A stretch of DNA of 64,000 nucleotides from Globisporangium splendens (GCA_006386115.1 VFIW01000010.1:248001-312000); one strand, 5' to 3'. Positions 42,185 to 52,490 are shown, counted from the first letter of the stretch. Numbers and translations are program-made. The notes: generated by a model not told the origin, from the sequence alone.

Positions 42185-44446
42185 ATGCATGTCCCACCCG
42201 AACCCTCTGCCGTCGCGATCTCCGTGGCCACAGCTTCGTCAGTCTCTTCGCCTTCGGACAGCCGAAGAAACGGCGACGATGGTCCACTCCCATATTCGAA
42301 GATCGAAGTGTCCAGTGGTCCGCTTTCGCCGCCATCGACTGGAAGCGCGCCATCGCCTATATCGCCGCCGCCGCCCGCGTCCAACAGTCGAAAGCGCGCA
42401 GTGCCGAATAAATCGCCAGACAGCGGAGCTGCTGTTGACGACGACGACATGGCTGAGAGGAGCGAGTACTACGGCAGCATGCTGCTCCAGAAAGAGCCGC
42501 CAGCGGCTGCATCAGTATCCTCCGACGAGTATGACGACACGAGCAAAGGATTGAGGCCGCGCCAGTCGCCAGCATCGTTTTTCGGCGTGCAGCGCAAATG
42601 GATGCGCTCCATGGGTGTCGGCATCGCGGTGCTCGCGCTGCTGATGCTGTCGTACTCGCTTTCGCGCCATGCCCGCTATCACGCGGTCCACAATGGAGAG
42701 TCCGACGACTCAGATTCGGTAACTACGAACCACAGAATCCGACACAACCACAAGAAGCAAGGTGTTTCTGCCACGCGCTTTGCCGCCATGCAGTCGCTAG
42801 TCGCCGAGCTGGAACCGCTTCGCGAGCCTGAAGTGCGTCGTTCCGTGGGTGGCGTCTTGAACACGACATTGCACGTCAACACCGTGCGCTTTACGAACGG
42901 CCCGATCTCGTTCCGGACGCGTTCGTACGAAGGCAGCATCCCCGGTCCCACGCTGAGCATCAAAGCTGGTGATACGATCAACATTGAGCTCGTGAACGAC
43001 TTGCTCCCGAATGAACCTGGTCCGTGGGCGATGAACACGATGCACAACCCCAACACGACGAACCTCCACGTGCACGGTATGCACGTCGATCCGACGGGGA
43101 TCGCCGACAACGTTTTCCGCGTCGTCGAGCCTGGTCAGTCAGCGCTGACGCAGATCCACGTCCCGAAGGATCACCCACGCGGGCTTTTCCACTACCATCC
43201 GCATTACCACGGCTCGGTGTTTGCGCAGATGGGTGGCGGCATGGTCGGCGGCCTTATCGTCGAAGACGATGACGACGACACGGTTCCTGAAGAATACCGC
43301 AACCTCAAGTCGCATTTGATCGTGCTCCAGGAATTCCGCTTCTCTGGTGGAATGGCGTCGTCGGCCGTTGCTGTCGCCGAAGCCTCGCACAGCCATTTGC
43401 CGATGCAGCCAAAGTACACGTCGAAGACCATCTTCGATGCACGCGTGCGCAAGCTCTTCCCTCATGTTCATCAAGCGCAAGCGTCCGTGGAGCTTGAGCT
43501 CTCTGAGGGCTTAGAGAACCACTATGCTGCTCCAGACAAGCTTCCACAGATCGCCGACTACTTCACTGTGAACGGCCAGTACATCCCCAAGATTGAGATC
43601 CAACCGAACGAAAACCGCATCCTTCGCTTCGTGAACACTGGTGGCGTGTGCGCACTCGAGTTGTCCGTCCCAGGCTGCACGATGCAACTCGCGGCCACCG
43701 ACGGTATTTATTTAAGCGCACCACGCTCGATCCGAACCTTGGTGCTGTCCCCGGGAAGTCGCGCCGATGTGGTCTTCAACTGTGCTCCAAACTCGGATGC
43801 TGCGCATGAATTCGAGCCGCTTCGTCCGTTGCAATCTGTAAACAACCCTGCGTTGAATGGCTTTGTTGGCGCGCTGACTGACGTGTACGAAGGCGTCGTC
43901 GCGTTTTTCCACGTCAAGGGACCGTCCTTGGACATGAAGCCGCTCACCAGAGTCCCCGTACCCACGCCACTCTACGGCGAGCCAAGCAGTCTGCTGAACC
44001 TCAGTCAGGAAGATCGTGACCTCATGGACCCGGAGCCGTTCCTGTTTGAGTTCACGATGGGCAAGCCGAGACACGTCGACGGATTCACGTACAAGACGTA
44101 CCTGATCAACGGCGAGGAGTTTGAAGGAAAGAGTATTCGCGACATGAAGCTCGGCGTCGTGCAGGAATGGGTCATCATCAACAAGGACGAAATGAAAGGC
44201 GAACCAACCGACAAGAACCATCCGTTCCATCTGCATACCAACGCGTTCCAGATCGTCGCGATGAGCCACGGCGAAGGCGTCGAGTACGAAATTGGAGACT
44301 GGCGGGACGTCATCCTCGTGCCGACGCCAGGGAACGTCACGATCCGATTCCGCCCTGTCGATTTTACGGGTTTAATCGTTGCCCATTGCCATGTTCTTGG
44401 TCACTCGGACGCTGGTATGGTCGCTGCCGTGACGATCACTCCGTAG
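42185..44446 (+). CDS. Membrane-anchored multicopper oxidase
   Basis: One exon, 753 residues from the first ATG (MHVPPEPSAVAISV). Residues 1-140 are cytosolic and Ser/Pro/Asp-rich. A single membrane helix (about 142-160, GVGIAVLALLMLSYSLS) follows, so the protein is type II with its catalytic part outside the cell or in the lumen. Three cupredoxin domains carry all four copper motifs: HVHGMH (295-300), HYHPHYHG (336-343), HPFHLH (679-684) and HCHVLGHSDAGM (734-745), the last with an axial Met. It oxidises phenols, metals or similar donors and reduces O2 to water. Laccase, ferroxidase and ascorbate-oxidase-like roles cannot be told apart from sequence alone. Its last 11 bp overlap the end of MSH3 on the other strand. 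Confidence 0.93.
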   Translation: MHVPPEPSAVAISVATASSVSSPSDSRRNGDDGPLPYSKIEVSSGPLSPPSTGSAPSPISPPPPASNSRKRAVPNKSPDSGAAVDDDDMAERSEYYGSMLLQKEPPAAASVSSDEYDDTSKGLRPRQSPASFFGVQRKWMRSMGVGIAVLALLMLSYSLSRHARYHAVHNGESDDSDSVTTNHRIRHNHKKQGVSATRFAAMQSLVAELEPLREPEVRRSVGGVLNTTLHVNTVRFTNGPISFRTRSYEGSIPGPTLSIKAGDTINIELVNDLLPNEPGPWAMNTMHNPNTTNLHVHGMHVDPTGIADNVFRVVEPGQSALTQIHVPKDHPRGLFHYHPHYHGSVFAQMGGGMVGGLIVEDDDDDTVPEEYRNLKSHLIVLQEFRFSGGMASSAVAVAEASHSHLPMQPKYTSKTIFDARVRKLFPHVHQAQASVELELSEGLENHYAAPDKLPQIADYFTVNGQYIPKIEIQPNENRILRFVNTGGVCALELSVPGCTMQLAATDGIYLSAPRSIRTLVLSPGSRADVVFNCAPNSDAAHEFEPLRPLQSVNNPALNGFVGALTDVYEGVVAFFHVKGPSLDMKPLTRVPVPTPLYGEPSSLLNLSQEDRDLMDPEPFLFEFTMGKPRHVDGFTYKTYLINGEEFEGKSIRDMKLGVVQEWVIINKDEMKGEPTDKNHPFHLHTNAFQIVAMSHGEGVEYEIGDWRDVILVPTPGNVTIRFRPVDFTGLIVAHCHVLGHSDAGMVAAVTITP

Positions 44447-47400
44447 ACATCCTTTCTGCGGCTCGAGTTAATATTTGCGTTGGAATCCCTGCCAGCCGCG
44501 CTGCGTTGAGAGCGAAGCTGTCGCTTGCGATTCCATCTTTAATTGTGTAATGAAACGTCATTGTTGTCCTTGGTTCTTGATGCATCGATGGCCCTATTCC
44601 CAGCAAATCGTCCGTACCAACAAGATTGTATCCGACCTTCTTCGCTTGGCATTTATCTTGCAGATGACACTGAAGTCGCTTCACCAGACTGGTCATGTGC
44701 GTAGCAAACAGGACGTGGCAGCCAACGTTGTTGACCAGGTACACCATCAAGCCATACGCAAACGCATCGGCTTGTTGGAGCGTCATGCCAAAGCCGATTT
44801 CATCGAGCAGCACCAACGACCTCGAAGCTACGACTCGAGATATCTTGCTTAGCGCCATCATTTCCTGCTGTCGTGGCGAAGTCATATTTATGGATAACGA
44901 CGCGTGCTCTCGTCGTTGGCTCAGTGCGGTGGAGCGATGCATTCTCGAGTAAATGCCATCAAATATGGACAAAAGAACACTTGTCGCAGGCACAAACGAT
45001 CCGATCTGAGCCATGAGGACAATCAACGCGCACATGCGCAAGCAGCTGCTCTTGCCTCCCATGTTTGGACCCGAGACCGCCAGCAACGCTCCGGGAGATG
45101 TTGAAGCTTGACTCGGCATCGAAATCGAGTTTGTGATGTACGAGGCTCTGCTCAGGTTGGTCTCAATTATCGGATTCCTTCCATCAATGATCTCCAGCAC
45201 CTGTTTTGGTTGTGCACCACCACCATAGCCTTGAGTCGCCGACACGAACTTGGGTCTTGTGTAGTTGGGCTGCATCCGCGCAAGCGTGGCCAAGGAGCAA
45301 ATCGCATCCAGTGATGCTAGTTTGTCCACGCAGTCGCTTGCGAGCACGTAGATCTGGGCGTCGACTTGCGCAACGAAATCCAACCAGGCTGATTCGACGA
45401 GTTGCTTCTTCATCTGTTGCAAATATTCCTGACGCATGTGCAGCTGGTAGACCGCCTTCGGGTGAAATCGCACAAGCTTCTTTGTTGAATTCACCACGAG
45501 CCAATCGGAAGGAACGAGATGAAGCTTGTCTCGGCTAACGCAGATCAAGTGGGACGTTATCTTTGCGGAACCAGATCGAAACACGCTGAACTCAAGCGAC
45601 GGCTCTTGCAAAATTTGACGCGCGATCTCTAGCACCGAGCTGAACTCATTTTCAAGCGCTCGTAAGTCATCCTGAAGACGACGATATTGAGCGAACAGCT
45701 CTGGATCCGTCTGCAGTCGCTGAAGGATAACACCTTCAGTATTATTCGCGACTGCTTCTTCTCGGCAGATCTCATTCAAGCACTGAGAGGTCAGCGTATT
45801 CATCTTGGGAAAACTATGTAGAAGCCGCAGAAGAAGTTGTGGCTCTTGCTTCGAACCAAGCTGCAAGTGCTCCATCCGCGCAATGCTGCAAATCTCGATC
45901 GTATGCTCAATGCACCGTTCCACCGCTATCAGCACTTCTAGTCCCTTTACTAGCTGTGCAGGCGTCACCTTTCTAGTGTGGATACGCTGAACGGAACGCA
46001 ATAGTGGTCTTGACTCAGGTAGCATGTTTGTTACCAGTTCTTCGTAGACGAGATGGTACGATGTAGTTGCTGGCATGGGATCACAAGAAGTGAAGACTAT
46101 GTGCTGGATGGTATCTTGACGTTCTTCAATCTCTGAAACCAACATCAATGGCGAGCTCATCCACTCCTGAAGCCGTCGAACCCCCAGTTCTGTTTTTGTA
46201 TAGTTTAAAATCGAAAACAGCGAACCGTTGACTCTCCCTGTCGTCTAAAGCAAACACACGATACCTCAGCTTCATTGCCACACGATGGCACAAGAGAGAT
46301 CATGAGACTTACCGCGTTGCGAAAAATATCGAGATCATGGAGACTTTCGCTTGGCAACTTGAATCTTTGCGCAGACTGTATCGATCCAGTTAAAGCTCGA
46401 GTGTATTTGGTGGAAACCAGTGTTTTCTCCAACTGAAGCGCTCGCAGGTACTCCCACATCCCGCCAAAGCAGCATGTGCTCAGCATGGGGAGGGTCGGTC
46501 TTGCACTAAAGTTGTTGTACTCGTACTCTGCAGCATCGAAAAACGTTGCGAATCGTGTTTTTGCGTTGTTCCAGTCAAAATGGACATTCTCGAGCCGTTC
46601 TATTCGAAGGTGCTTCGTTTGCGGATGTTGTTGTCTGTGGTTCTGGTCTTCTGCAATCTCGTCTCTCGCACCGCGCTGGTTTGCATAGCTGTGCAAAAGT
46701 TGCTCCGTGTGCGTGCTCAACTTTCCCATTGGTAGCACCAACTCGATCGGTCTAACCAAATCCAGGAGCTCTCGCAGATGCTTCCGAGTCGCGTCTACAT
46801 AGCCGCAAGCCACAAACAAATATGACAAACCATCCTATGCAAGAAGTAGCCAACCGATCATGCATACCGTCGTAGAATTCCTCATATATGGATTCGCCAA
46901 TGTGAACATCATGTGCAAAGATCCCGATCGTGACTTCATCTGCTTGCTTGCTCGCTGGAGAAGTCGAATCACTGACTTCGTGCAATTTATGCTTGAAAAA
47001 CGTCGTGTGATGCTTCGTTTCCTCGACCAAAGAAAGAATAAACCGCGTTGGTGGCTCAAGTTCTGGTTCTACTTCCATATCGCCAGCGTCTTCGTCGTGA
47101 TCGGCAGGCTCCGGCAGCGGAATCGTAGCTCGCGTATACACATCGACGACGCTTCTAACTTGGCAAATGCACATTCCTTATTAACACCCTGCAATTGTAC
47201 ATAAAGACATGTAGTACCATGTTACATTCGTTTGTACCGTTGCAGCAATGGTCTCCGAGTCGTTCCCGCTGACGCTTTCGTGTGCGCATGCATCGCGACA
47301 GTCTCAGTTTGCTTCACGATACCGACTTTATATCCCGCATCCACGAGTTTCCGGCAGTGGTGAAGTGTGCGAAAGACTGGAACTGATGCCTGCCGAAAGT

Positions 47401-48036
47401 TCTTGTACGGATGCACGCGGATACCCAACACGACTGACGCGTTCTACGTTTAACAGCGACAGCCAACAATGCTCAACTATCCATGCCTCTCGAGCTCGTC
47501 ACACACAGACATACCTCTGCGTCTTCTGCAAACATGCGCATCCGGTACTCGCACTCAAACAGAAGCAGCATGTCTGGATGCTGCGCGCGGATCGCGACGA
47601 CCTGCTTCTCCATTTCCGTCAATTGCAGCTGCGTTGCATCATTCTTCGAACGCTCAGTAGCAGCAGCCGCATCATCTCTTCCGCTAGCATTGTGCTGCGA
47701 TCGCGTCCGCTTGCGCGCGCGCACGTTGCCGATCGTCGCGTAGGCGTTTGCTGTCGCATCATGCGGCGCAAAGTACGTCGACGTCCGCCCCGCATTCTGC
47801 TGCATGTTGTCGTTGACAGTGCAGAATGGGATCGTTCGCGAAGTTCGCATTGCCGCGTTAAGTTCGTGCGCGCGTATCGGTGGAATGGAATGTGCCTGCG
47901 AAAAGGAGATGGTGGGCGTATCAGCATGGAATACTGGAGCAATACAGTGCACGCGCCTGATATAAGATATCAGTCTCAAAATTATCAAGAACACCCGTGG
48001 TGGTCGTAGTAGCGAAATTCGCTGAATATGTCGCAT
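44436..48036 (-). CDS. MSH3: DNA mismatch-repair protein MSH3
   Basis: Five exons in gene order: 47515-48036, 47238-47443, 46868-47154, 46313-46794 and 44436-46244. All junctions keep phase; about 1101 residues (human 1137). Recognised by the MSH3-type mismatch domain (LTEMEKQVVAIRAQHPDML, then FAEDAE; YKVGIVKQTETVA), the connector (RPIELVLPMGKLS), the lever (GSLFSILNYTKTELG) and the MutS ATPase (Walker A SGPNMGGKSS; Walker B LVLLDEIG). With MSH2 it recognises insertion-deletion loops in the nucleus. The ATPase is unusual: DELGRGTST reads DEIGFGMTL, and the signature STF reads SPR. The start is uncertain: ATG 48036 lies only 80 bp after the PX-like copy c stop, and an internal Met (MRTSRTIPF) is an alternative. 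Confidence 0.9.
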
Positions 48037-48116
48037 ATAAATATGTGCGCGTGTATTGAACCATCATACCACGCGCCTTCATGTAATAATGCTGTTTTTT
48101 TCTTTCTCTCTCTGTT

Positions 48117-49214
48117 TTAGCTGAAAAAGGTCTCGCCCGTTTGCTCGTTGAGGAAGCGCTTCATGAGCATGGGGATCTGGTGGTACCCGCGCATGGAGCG
48201 CGCGCAGTCCACGTGGTTGTTGCGCGTCGCGAGCAGCAGGTCGTTGATAAACTTGCTCAGGATCGCCTTGCGCGCGTCCGTCGTCGTCGTGAACTTGACC
48301 TTCATGCTCGGCTGCGCGTCGGTCTGCAGGAAGAAATTGATCAGCGACCCGCAGTAGCTGCAGGACCGTCCGCGGCGGTGCCGCTTGCGCGCGATCTGCC
48401 ACACGTTCGTGCGTAACCGCGCAAAGCTCGAGTACCGGTGCTCGATCTGGTAGTCGGGGACCCTTAGTGCGAACGAGTCGCTTTTATTGAGCTGCGGCTG
48501 CTTCTGCTGGGGCGCCGTCAGCACTGGCGCTGTCAGCACTGGCGCTGTCAATGCGCTGGATTGTGGGGACGTCGCAGTCATCGCCGTTGCTGTGTGCGCG
48601 CGACGCCGCGTCGGGATCCCGTTCTGCTGGCGGTAGCGGTAGATGTCGAGGATGTAGTAGATCACGTTGTCCTCGCGCTCGATCACGTCGTTGATCTCAA
48701 TGTACTCGATGCGGTTGAGGAACAACTGGATCTCCGTCGCGCGCGGCACCTGCTGCGGGGTCATGAGCACGGGGAACAGCAGCGGCGTCTCAATGCGCAC
48801 GGCCGGCAGCGCTGTATCAGGGGGTCTCGCAGCATCAGTATCATTCGTGGGCTCCACGACATCGAGTCGGTTTGTTGACGACGCATGCGACGACGACGAC
48901 GACGACGGGTACTGCAGCAGCACGAGGTTCGCGGCATGCTGTCGTATGCTACTGGAGGAACTGCTGGTGTTGCTGCTGGGACAGCTCTCAATAACCACTT
49001 CCGCATCATCGCTCTCCAGGATCGCGTCCTCCTCGTCGGAAATCACGAAATCGCTCTCATGTTCCTCGCCTTCTCCTTCATACACTCGCGAGTGCTCGGC
49101 ATCTTCCGCGCCACTGGCTTCCATCCGCGCGTTCTTGGGTGACGCTGCGGCGGCGCACTTCGACCTCCGGACGCGGCGCGTGAGAGTGCGAATGGAGAGG
49201 ATCGCAGGCGCCAT
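48117..49214 (-). CDS. PX-like protein with CxxC motif (copy c)
   Basis: 365 residues, start MAPAILSIRTLTRRVRRSK. An acidic and Ser-rich N-terminal half (DEEDAILESDDAEVV; a run of Ser) precedes the module. The module comprises IEYIEINDVIEREDNVIYYI, then LDIYRYRQQNGIP, a Thr/Ala/Pro spacer with repeated LTAPV, the PX motif YQIEHRYSSFARLR, the CxxC segment CSYCGSLINFF (about 48,355) and the end helix KAILSKFINDLLLATRN. The 15-residue segment ETPLLFPVLMTPQQV upstream of the module loosely recalls the MPVFFSP motif of the nearby family. Same strand as MSH3 and only 80 bp upstream of it, so the two may be co-regulated or the MSH3 start lies further in. Confidence 0.8.
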   Translation of the reverse strand: MAPAILSIRTLTRRVRRSKCAAAASPKNARMEASGAEDAEHSRVYEGEGEEHESDFVISDEEDAILESDDAEVVIESCPSSNTSSSSSSIRQHAANLVLLQYPSSSSSSHASSTNRLDVVEPTNDTDAARPPDTALPAVRIETPLLFPVLMTPQQVPRATEIQLFLNRIEYIEINDVIEREDNVIYYILDIYRYRQQNGIPTRRRAHTATAMTATSPQSSALTAPVLTAPVLTAPQQKQPQLNKSDSFALRVPDYQIEHRYSSFARLRTNVWQIARKRHRRGRSCSYCGSLINFFLQTDAQPSMKVKFTTTTDARKAILSKFINDLLLATRNNHVDCARSMRGYHQIPMLMKRFLNEQTGETFFS

Positions 49215-49857
49215 TGGGGAGGTGGACGTGGATGGGGGAGTGGGAGGGGGTTTACGTTGTCCCGAGCGCGCAGGTGGCGGCCGCGCGCGATGGGAAGGAG
49301 GGAGCGAGCGAGCGAATGAAGAAAGAAAAATGCAGTGATTATGCGAATGGGTGTCGCAGACACTTGCTTATTGCGGCGAAAACAGACTACTGCCACTGAC
49401 TGGATCCGACTGATCCTACCCTCTACAGTCTAATCATAAACCTTTCATAAAAGCCAAAAAGACACTAAATAGCAGATGACTGAACCTTTTATGATACATA
49501 GTTACAGCTTTACGAGATGATACTTAAGCTAGAGAGGTTCAGTTGGGGGATCAAGCAAATATGGGAACATGCACGCTATCCGTTCTTTTAACTGAACTCT
49601 TAAATATGGTGCGTGCAACCCATCTGAATACCTATCAGGCTGCCACTATGGAACCATGCCCGGAACCATGCCTGGAACCATGCCCGGAACCATGCTTGCG
49701 CCGGAGTCTTATGCGCCTATTGCAGCAGCAAAGCCAGCGTGCTCATCATCGCCACGCCAATGCCGCTCTCCGTGCGCTCAGCTGGCGCTTCTCGCGTCCG
49801 TCCGTCCACGGGGAAGGGGGTGTCGTCGAGCGTCGCGCGCGCCTCTCGTGAAAAAAC
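49215..49857. other. Intergenic region with a short tandem repeat
   Basis: No gene supported; the 12-bp tandem repeat at 49650-49695 is listed separately. Confidence 0.5.
49650..49695. repeat. 12-bp tandem repeat, about four copies
   Basis: The unit GGAACCATGCCC (with CCT in one copy) repeats about four times. Each unit contains ATG in an open plus-strand frame (49656-50195), but that frame runs antisense through PX-like copy d and is not supported as a gene. Confidence 0.8.
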
Positions 49858-50802
49858 TCAAGCGGCGGCTGGCAGAAGGAAGAAAAAGTCGTGCAGGATT
49901 GTCGCAACCGCCTGCTGCGCCGCGCATCGCGGTGGAGGGACTTCTGCTTTGTCTGTTGCCTCTGGATGCGCCGCTGCGTCTGATATCCCATGTAGTTGCT
50001 GGGTTGAAAAAGTTGGCGCTGAAGGGACTGCCAAAATGGCGAGCCGCACAAAGTGCGTCATGCTGTTGGCGAGCACGCTTTTGCGGATCGTGGAGACGCT
50101 CGAGAGCGTGGACGTCGCGAGCAGCGGCGGCTGCTCCCAGCAGTGCCGCACGTACGCGCGCACCTCGCAGCAATACGCGCACTCAGTCTCTGTAGCTGCC
50201 GTGCCATTGTGCTGCTTGCGACGAACGCAGAACGCGAGGATCTTCCGCAACTTCCGCAACTCGTCAAACGGCCGCGTGAGCTCGTGGCGCGAGCGGATCG
50301 CCGGCAGCACAACGTCGACGCGCGCGCCATTTAGCGAAGAAGAAGAGACAACCGATGACGGAGCAGCCACGCGTTGCAGCTGCGGGGCTGATGAGGTGAG
50401 CTCGAGCCGTAGTGTCACAAGCGTCTTGGTCGACGCCCGACGCCCTCTGCGCGCCACAGAGGCACCTTCAACCACGGCAACGACGTGCACGTTGGTAATG
50501 CGCGCCAATTTGCGCACACACGCCGCTGCGTCACTGTGCTGCTGCTGCTCTTGGTCCAATGCGCCGGTAAAGTTGACTGACGTGGCGCCGAGCGAGCGCA
50601 GGAACGCCGCCACGTCGTCGCCGTTTTCATTCTGCTGCTGTGATGCTGTCTTGTTCCCTTTCTCGCTGTTTTTGCGCAGAAGCGCGCGAAGCCACTTGCG
50701 CAGCGAGAGGTGGTCGCTGCGGCCGTCGCGCTCGTCGTAGTCGTCGTCTGTGAATCCGCTGACGGACGTGCCCATCGTGGTGGTGCTCTGTATTCGCGAC
50801 AT
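49858..50802 (-). CDS. PX-like protein with CxxC motif (copy d, most divergent)
   Basis: 314 residues, start MSRIQSTTTMGTSVSG. The N-terminal 75 residues include an acidic DDDYDERD block and a basic helix (LRKWLRALLRKNSEK). The module is weaker than in the other copies: strands around ITNVHVVAVVEGA and TLVTLRLELTS, the motif RSRHELTRPFDELRKLRKIL in place of the RRYSDF core, the Cys segment ECAYCCEVRAYV (about 50,170) and the end helix IRKSVLANSMTHFVRL. Placement in the family rests on the order of these parts and on lying between copies c and e on the same strand. The C-terminal 60 residues are unlike the others. Function unknown. Confidence 0.65.
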   Translation of the reverse strand: MSRIQSTTTMGTSVSGFTDDDYDERDGRSDHLSLRKWLRALLRKNSEKGNKTASQQQNENGDDVAAFLRSLGATSVNFTGALDQEQQQHSDAAACVRKLARITNVHVVAVVEGASVARRGRRASTKTLVTLRLELTSSAPQLQRVAAPSSVVSSSSLNGARVDVVLPAIRSRHELTRPFDELRKLRKILAFCVRRKQHNGTAATETECAYCCEVRAYVRHCWEQPPLLATSTLSSVSTIRKSVLANSMTHFVRLAILAVPSAPTFSTQQLHGISDAAAHPEATDKAEVPPPRCAAQQAVATILHDFFFLLPAAA

Positions 50803-51866
50803 AGCGTGGCTTATATCGTGACAGCAGTTTGTCGAAGTGAGTGGGAGGCAACAAATGGGACCACGTTGCCTTCCCGTCCTTTTCTCCTGTGTTCTTTTTC
50901 TTTCTCATTTGTGTGCCCATCCCTTCTTCCCCCATTTGGCACCTTGTCCAAGGTGCCAACCACTTCAACTCGAGTCAATTGCGCATATGAATGATGAAAA
51001 GCAACCTGATTGATACCAACAGACTGTCGTCACGGTCAGCACAGTCGGAAGCGCTTTCCTTTGTCGAATTCGGGGCTTCAAAGCTGAGAAATCGCTGCTT
51101 TAGTCGTGGGCTGGCAACTGGAGTCACGCAAGTACGTTGGAACGTGGTTGGAGCCGACGAAAACACTCAGCAGGCAAACTCGATGGACACGTCGCTGTGG
51201 CGGCACTGGAGCATAGATCATTACATCAACGATGCGGAGTCCGCTTGCTTGTAGAATGGCCGAAATGCGCTATCGAGGGTTGATCCAAAGTGCCGAAATA
51301 TAGCTGTGCGAGTCGAAGTATCAGCCGCACGGCTTGACGGTCGAGGCACTGGGAGGCATCGCTTGTGAGGCGATTGCAACTTGCTGAGGTACAGAGAGTG
51401 GCAGAAGGTGGACGTGCGAATGAAGAGAGACAAGCAGCCCATCGACTGTTGGCTGCAGTCCACTCTATCTTTCACTCTTTCGTTCGCGCATATCGCAGTT
51501 CATGTCCCGAGAGATGATGGATGGATGGACTGCAGCTCCGGTTAGCAACAGCGTGCTCCATCACATTTCCCAGCACACACCACACGATACGAAGCAGACT
51601 CAATGGGTTTGTTTAGTACACTTTTGGCTTCAAAAGCCAACATGAGACACAGCCACTTTCCTTCATATACCGTATTGAAAGTTTTAGCATGAGCAGCTCC
51701 ACCCAACATTTTCAAGGGCAATTGCACAATCGAAGAGAGAACCAATGTGTGAGCAGATCAATGCGATAAATAGTGTTTCATTAATAAGAAAATGTGGTGC
51801 CAATTCGCACTGGCTAATAGCTTAATCCTAGCGCTCCCATCTGGGGCTAATGCGTATTGCTGCTGC
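50803..51866. other. Intergenic region between PX-like copies d and e
   Basis: About 1.06 kb, no gene, RNA or repeat recognised. Confidence 0.5.
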
Positions 51867-52490
51867 TTAGAGCTGCGCGCTGCCATCTTTCTGCAGGAAC
51901 GCAGACAGGAAGTGCGGGATCTCGTCGTCCTCTGTGCACTTCTTGCTTCGTGCCAAGGTCAGCAGTTCGTTGATGAACGGCGGCAAAATGGCCAGGCGGT
52001 GCTCTGGCGCCGTGCCAAACAACTTGACCAGCGCGCTCGGCTGCTGCATGTTGAGTCGCAGGTACGACATGAACGCGTTGCAGTGCGGGCATCGGAAGCG
52101 CATGTTGGCCGCCGCGGCTTCAAAGATTTGCTCGCGGAGGTGTCGAAACTCGGAGAACCGACGCTCGATCTGGTAGTCCGGACGCGTGGTGCACGACAAC
52201 TGGGTCCTGGTCTTGGACAAGTTGGTGGGCAACCGCGTGGTGGCAGTTGATCGGTTGAGGTAGACGTCGAGCACGTAGTACGTAACGCCGTCGCGCTCGC
52301 GGACTCCGTGGATCTCGAGGCGCGCGATCGTGCGCAGGAACGCCAGTGGCACCGCTGCCGTCGAGGAGCACTCAGGCTCGAGTGCCACAGGATGCAGCGA
52401 CGGCGCTTTGACGACCAAGGTCGGCTTCTCCGCGAACGAAGGCATGCGGTTGAGCGACGGCAGTGGCCGGAATTGAGTCGGTTGCTCCAT
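51867..52490 (-). CDS. PX-like protein with CxxC motif (copy e)
   Basis: 207 residues from the first ATG in frame (MEQPTQFRPLPSLNRMP); the open frame extends upstream only through a GTG. Module: IARLEIHGVRERDGVTYYV, then LDVYLNRSTATTRLP, the PX motif YQIERRFSEFRHLREQIFE, the CxxC segment CPHCNAFMSYLRLN (about 52,085) and the end helix RLAILPPFINELLTLARS, closing with IPHFLSAFL. It is the shortest and cleanest example of the family and useful as a query. The usual lipid-binding Arg/Lys loop is not obvious. Divergent from the acyl-CoA-synthetase-like gene. Confidence 0.8.
   Translation of the reverse strand: MEQPTQFRPLPSLNRMPSFAEKPTLVVKAPSLHPVALEPECSSTAAVPLAFLRTIARLEIHGVRERDGVTYYVLDVYLNRSTATTRLPTNLSKTRTQLSCTTRPDYQIERRFSEFRHLREQIFEAAAANMRFRCPHCNAFMSYLRLNMQQPSALVKLFGTAPEHRLAILPPFINELLTLARSKKCTEDDEIPHFLSAFLQKDGSAQL

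Noticed and set aside
49656..50195. Plus-strand frame starting in the 12-bp repeat
   Set aside because: It reads through the repeat and then antisense to PX-like copy d.
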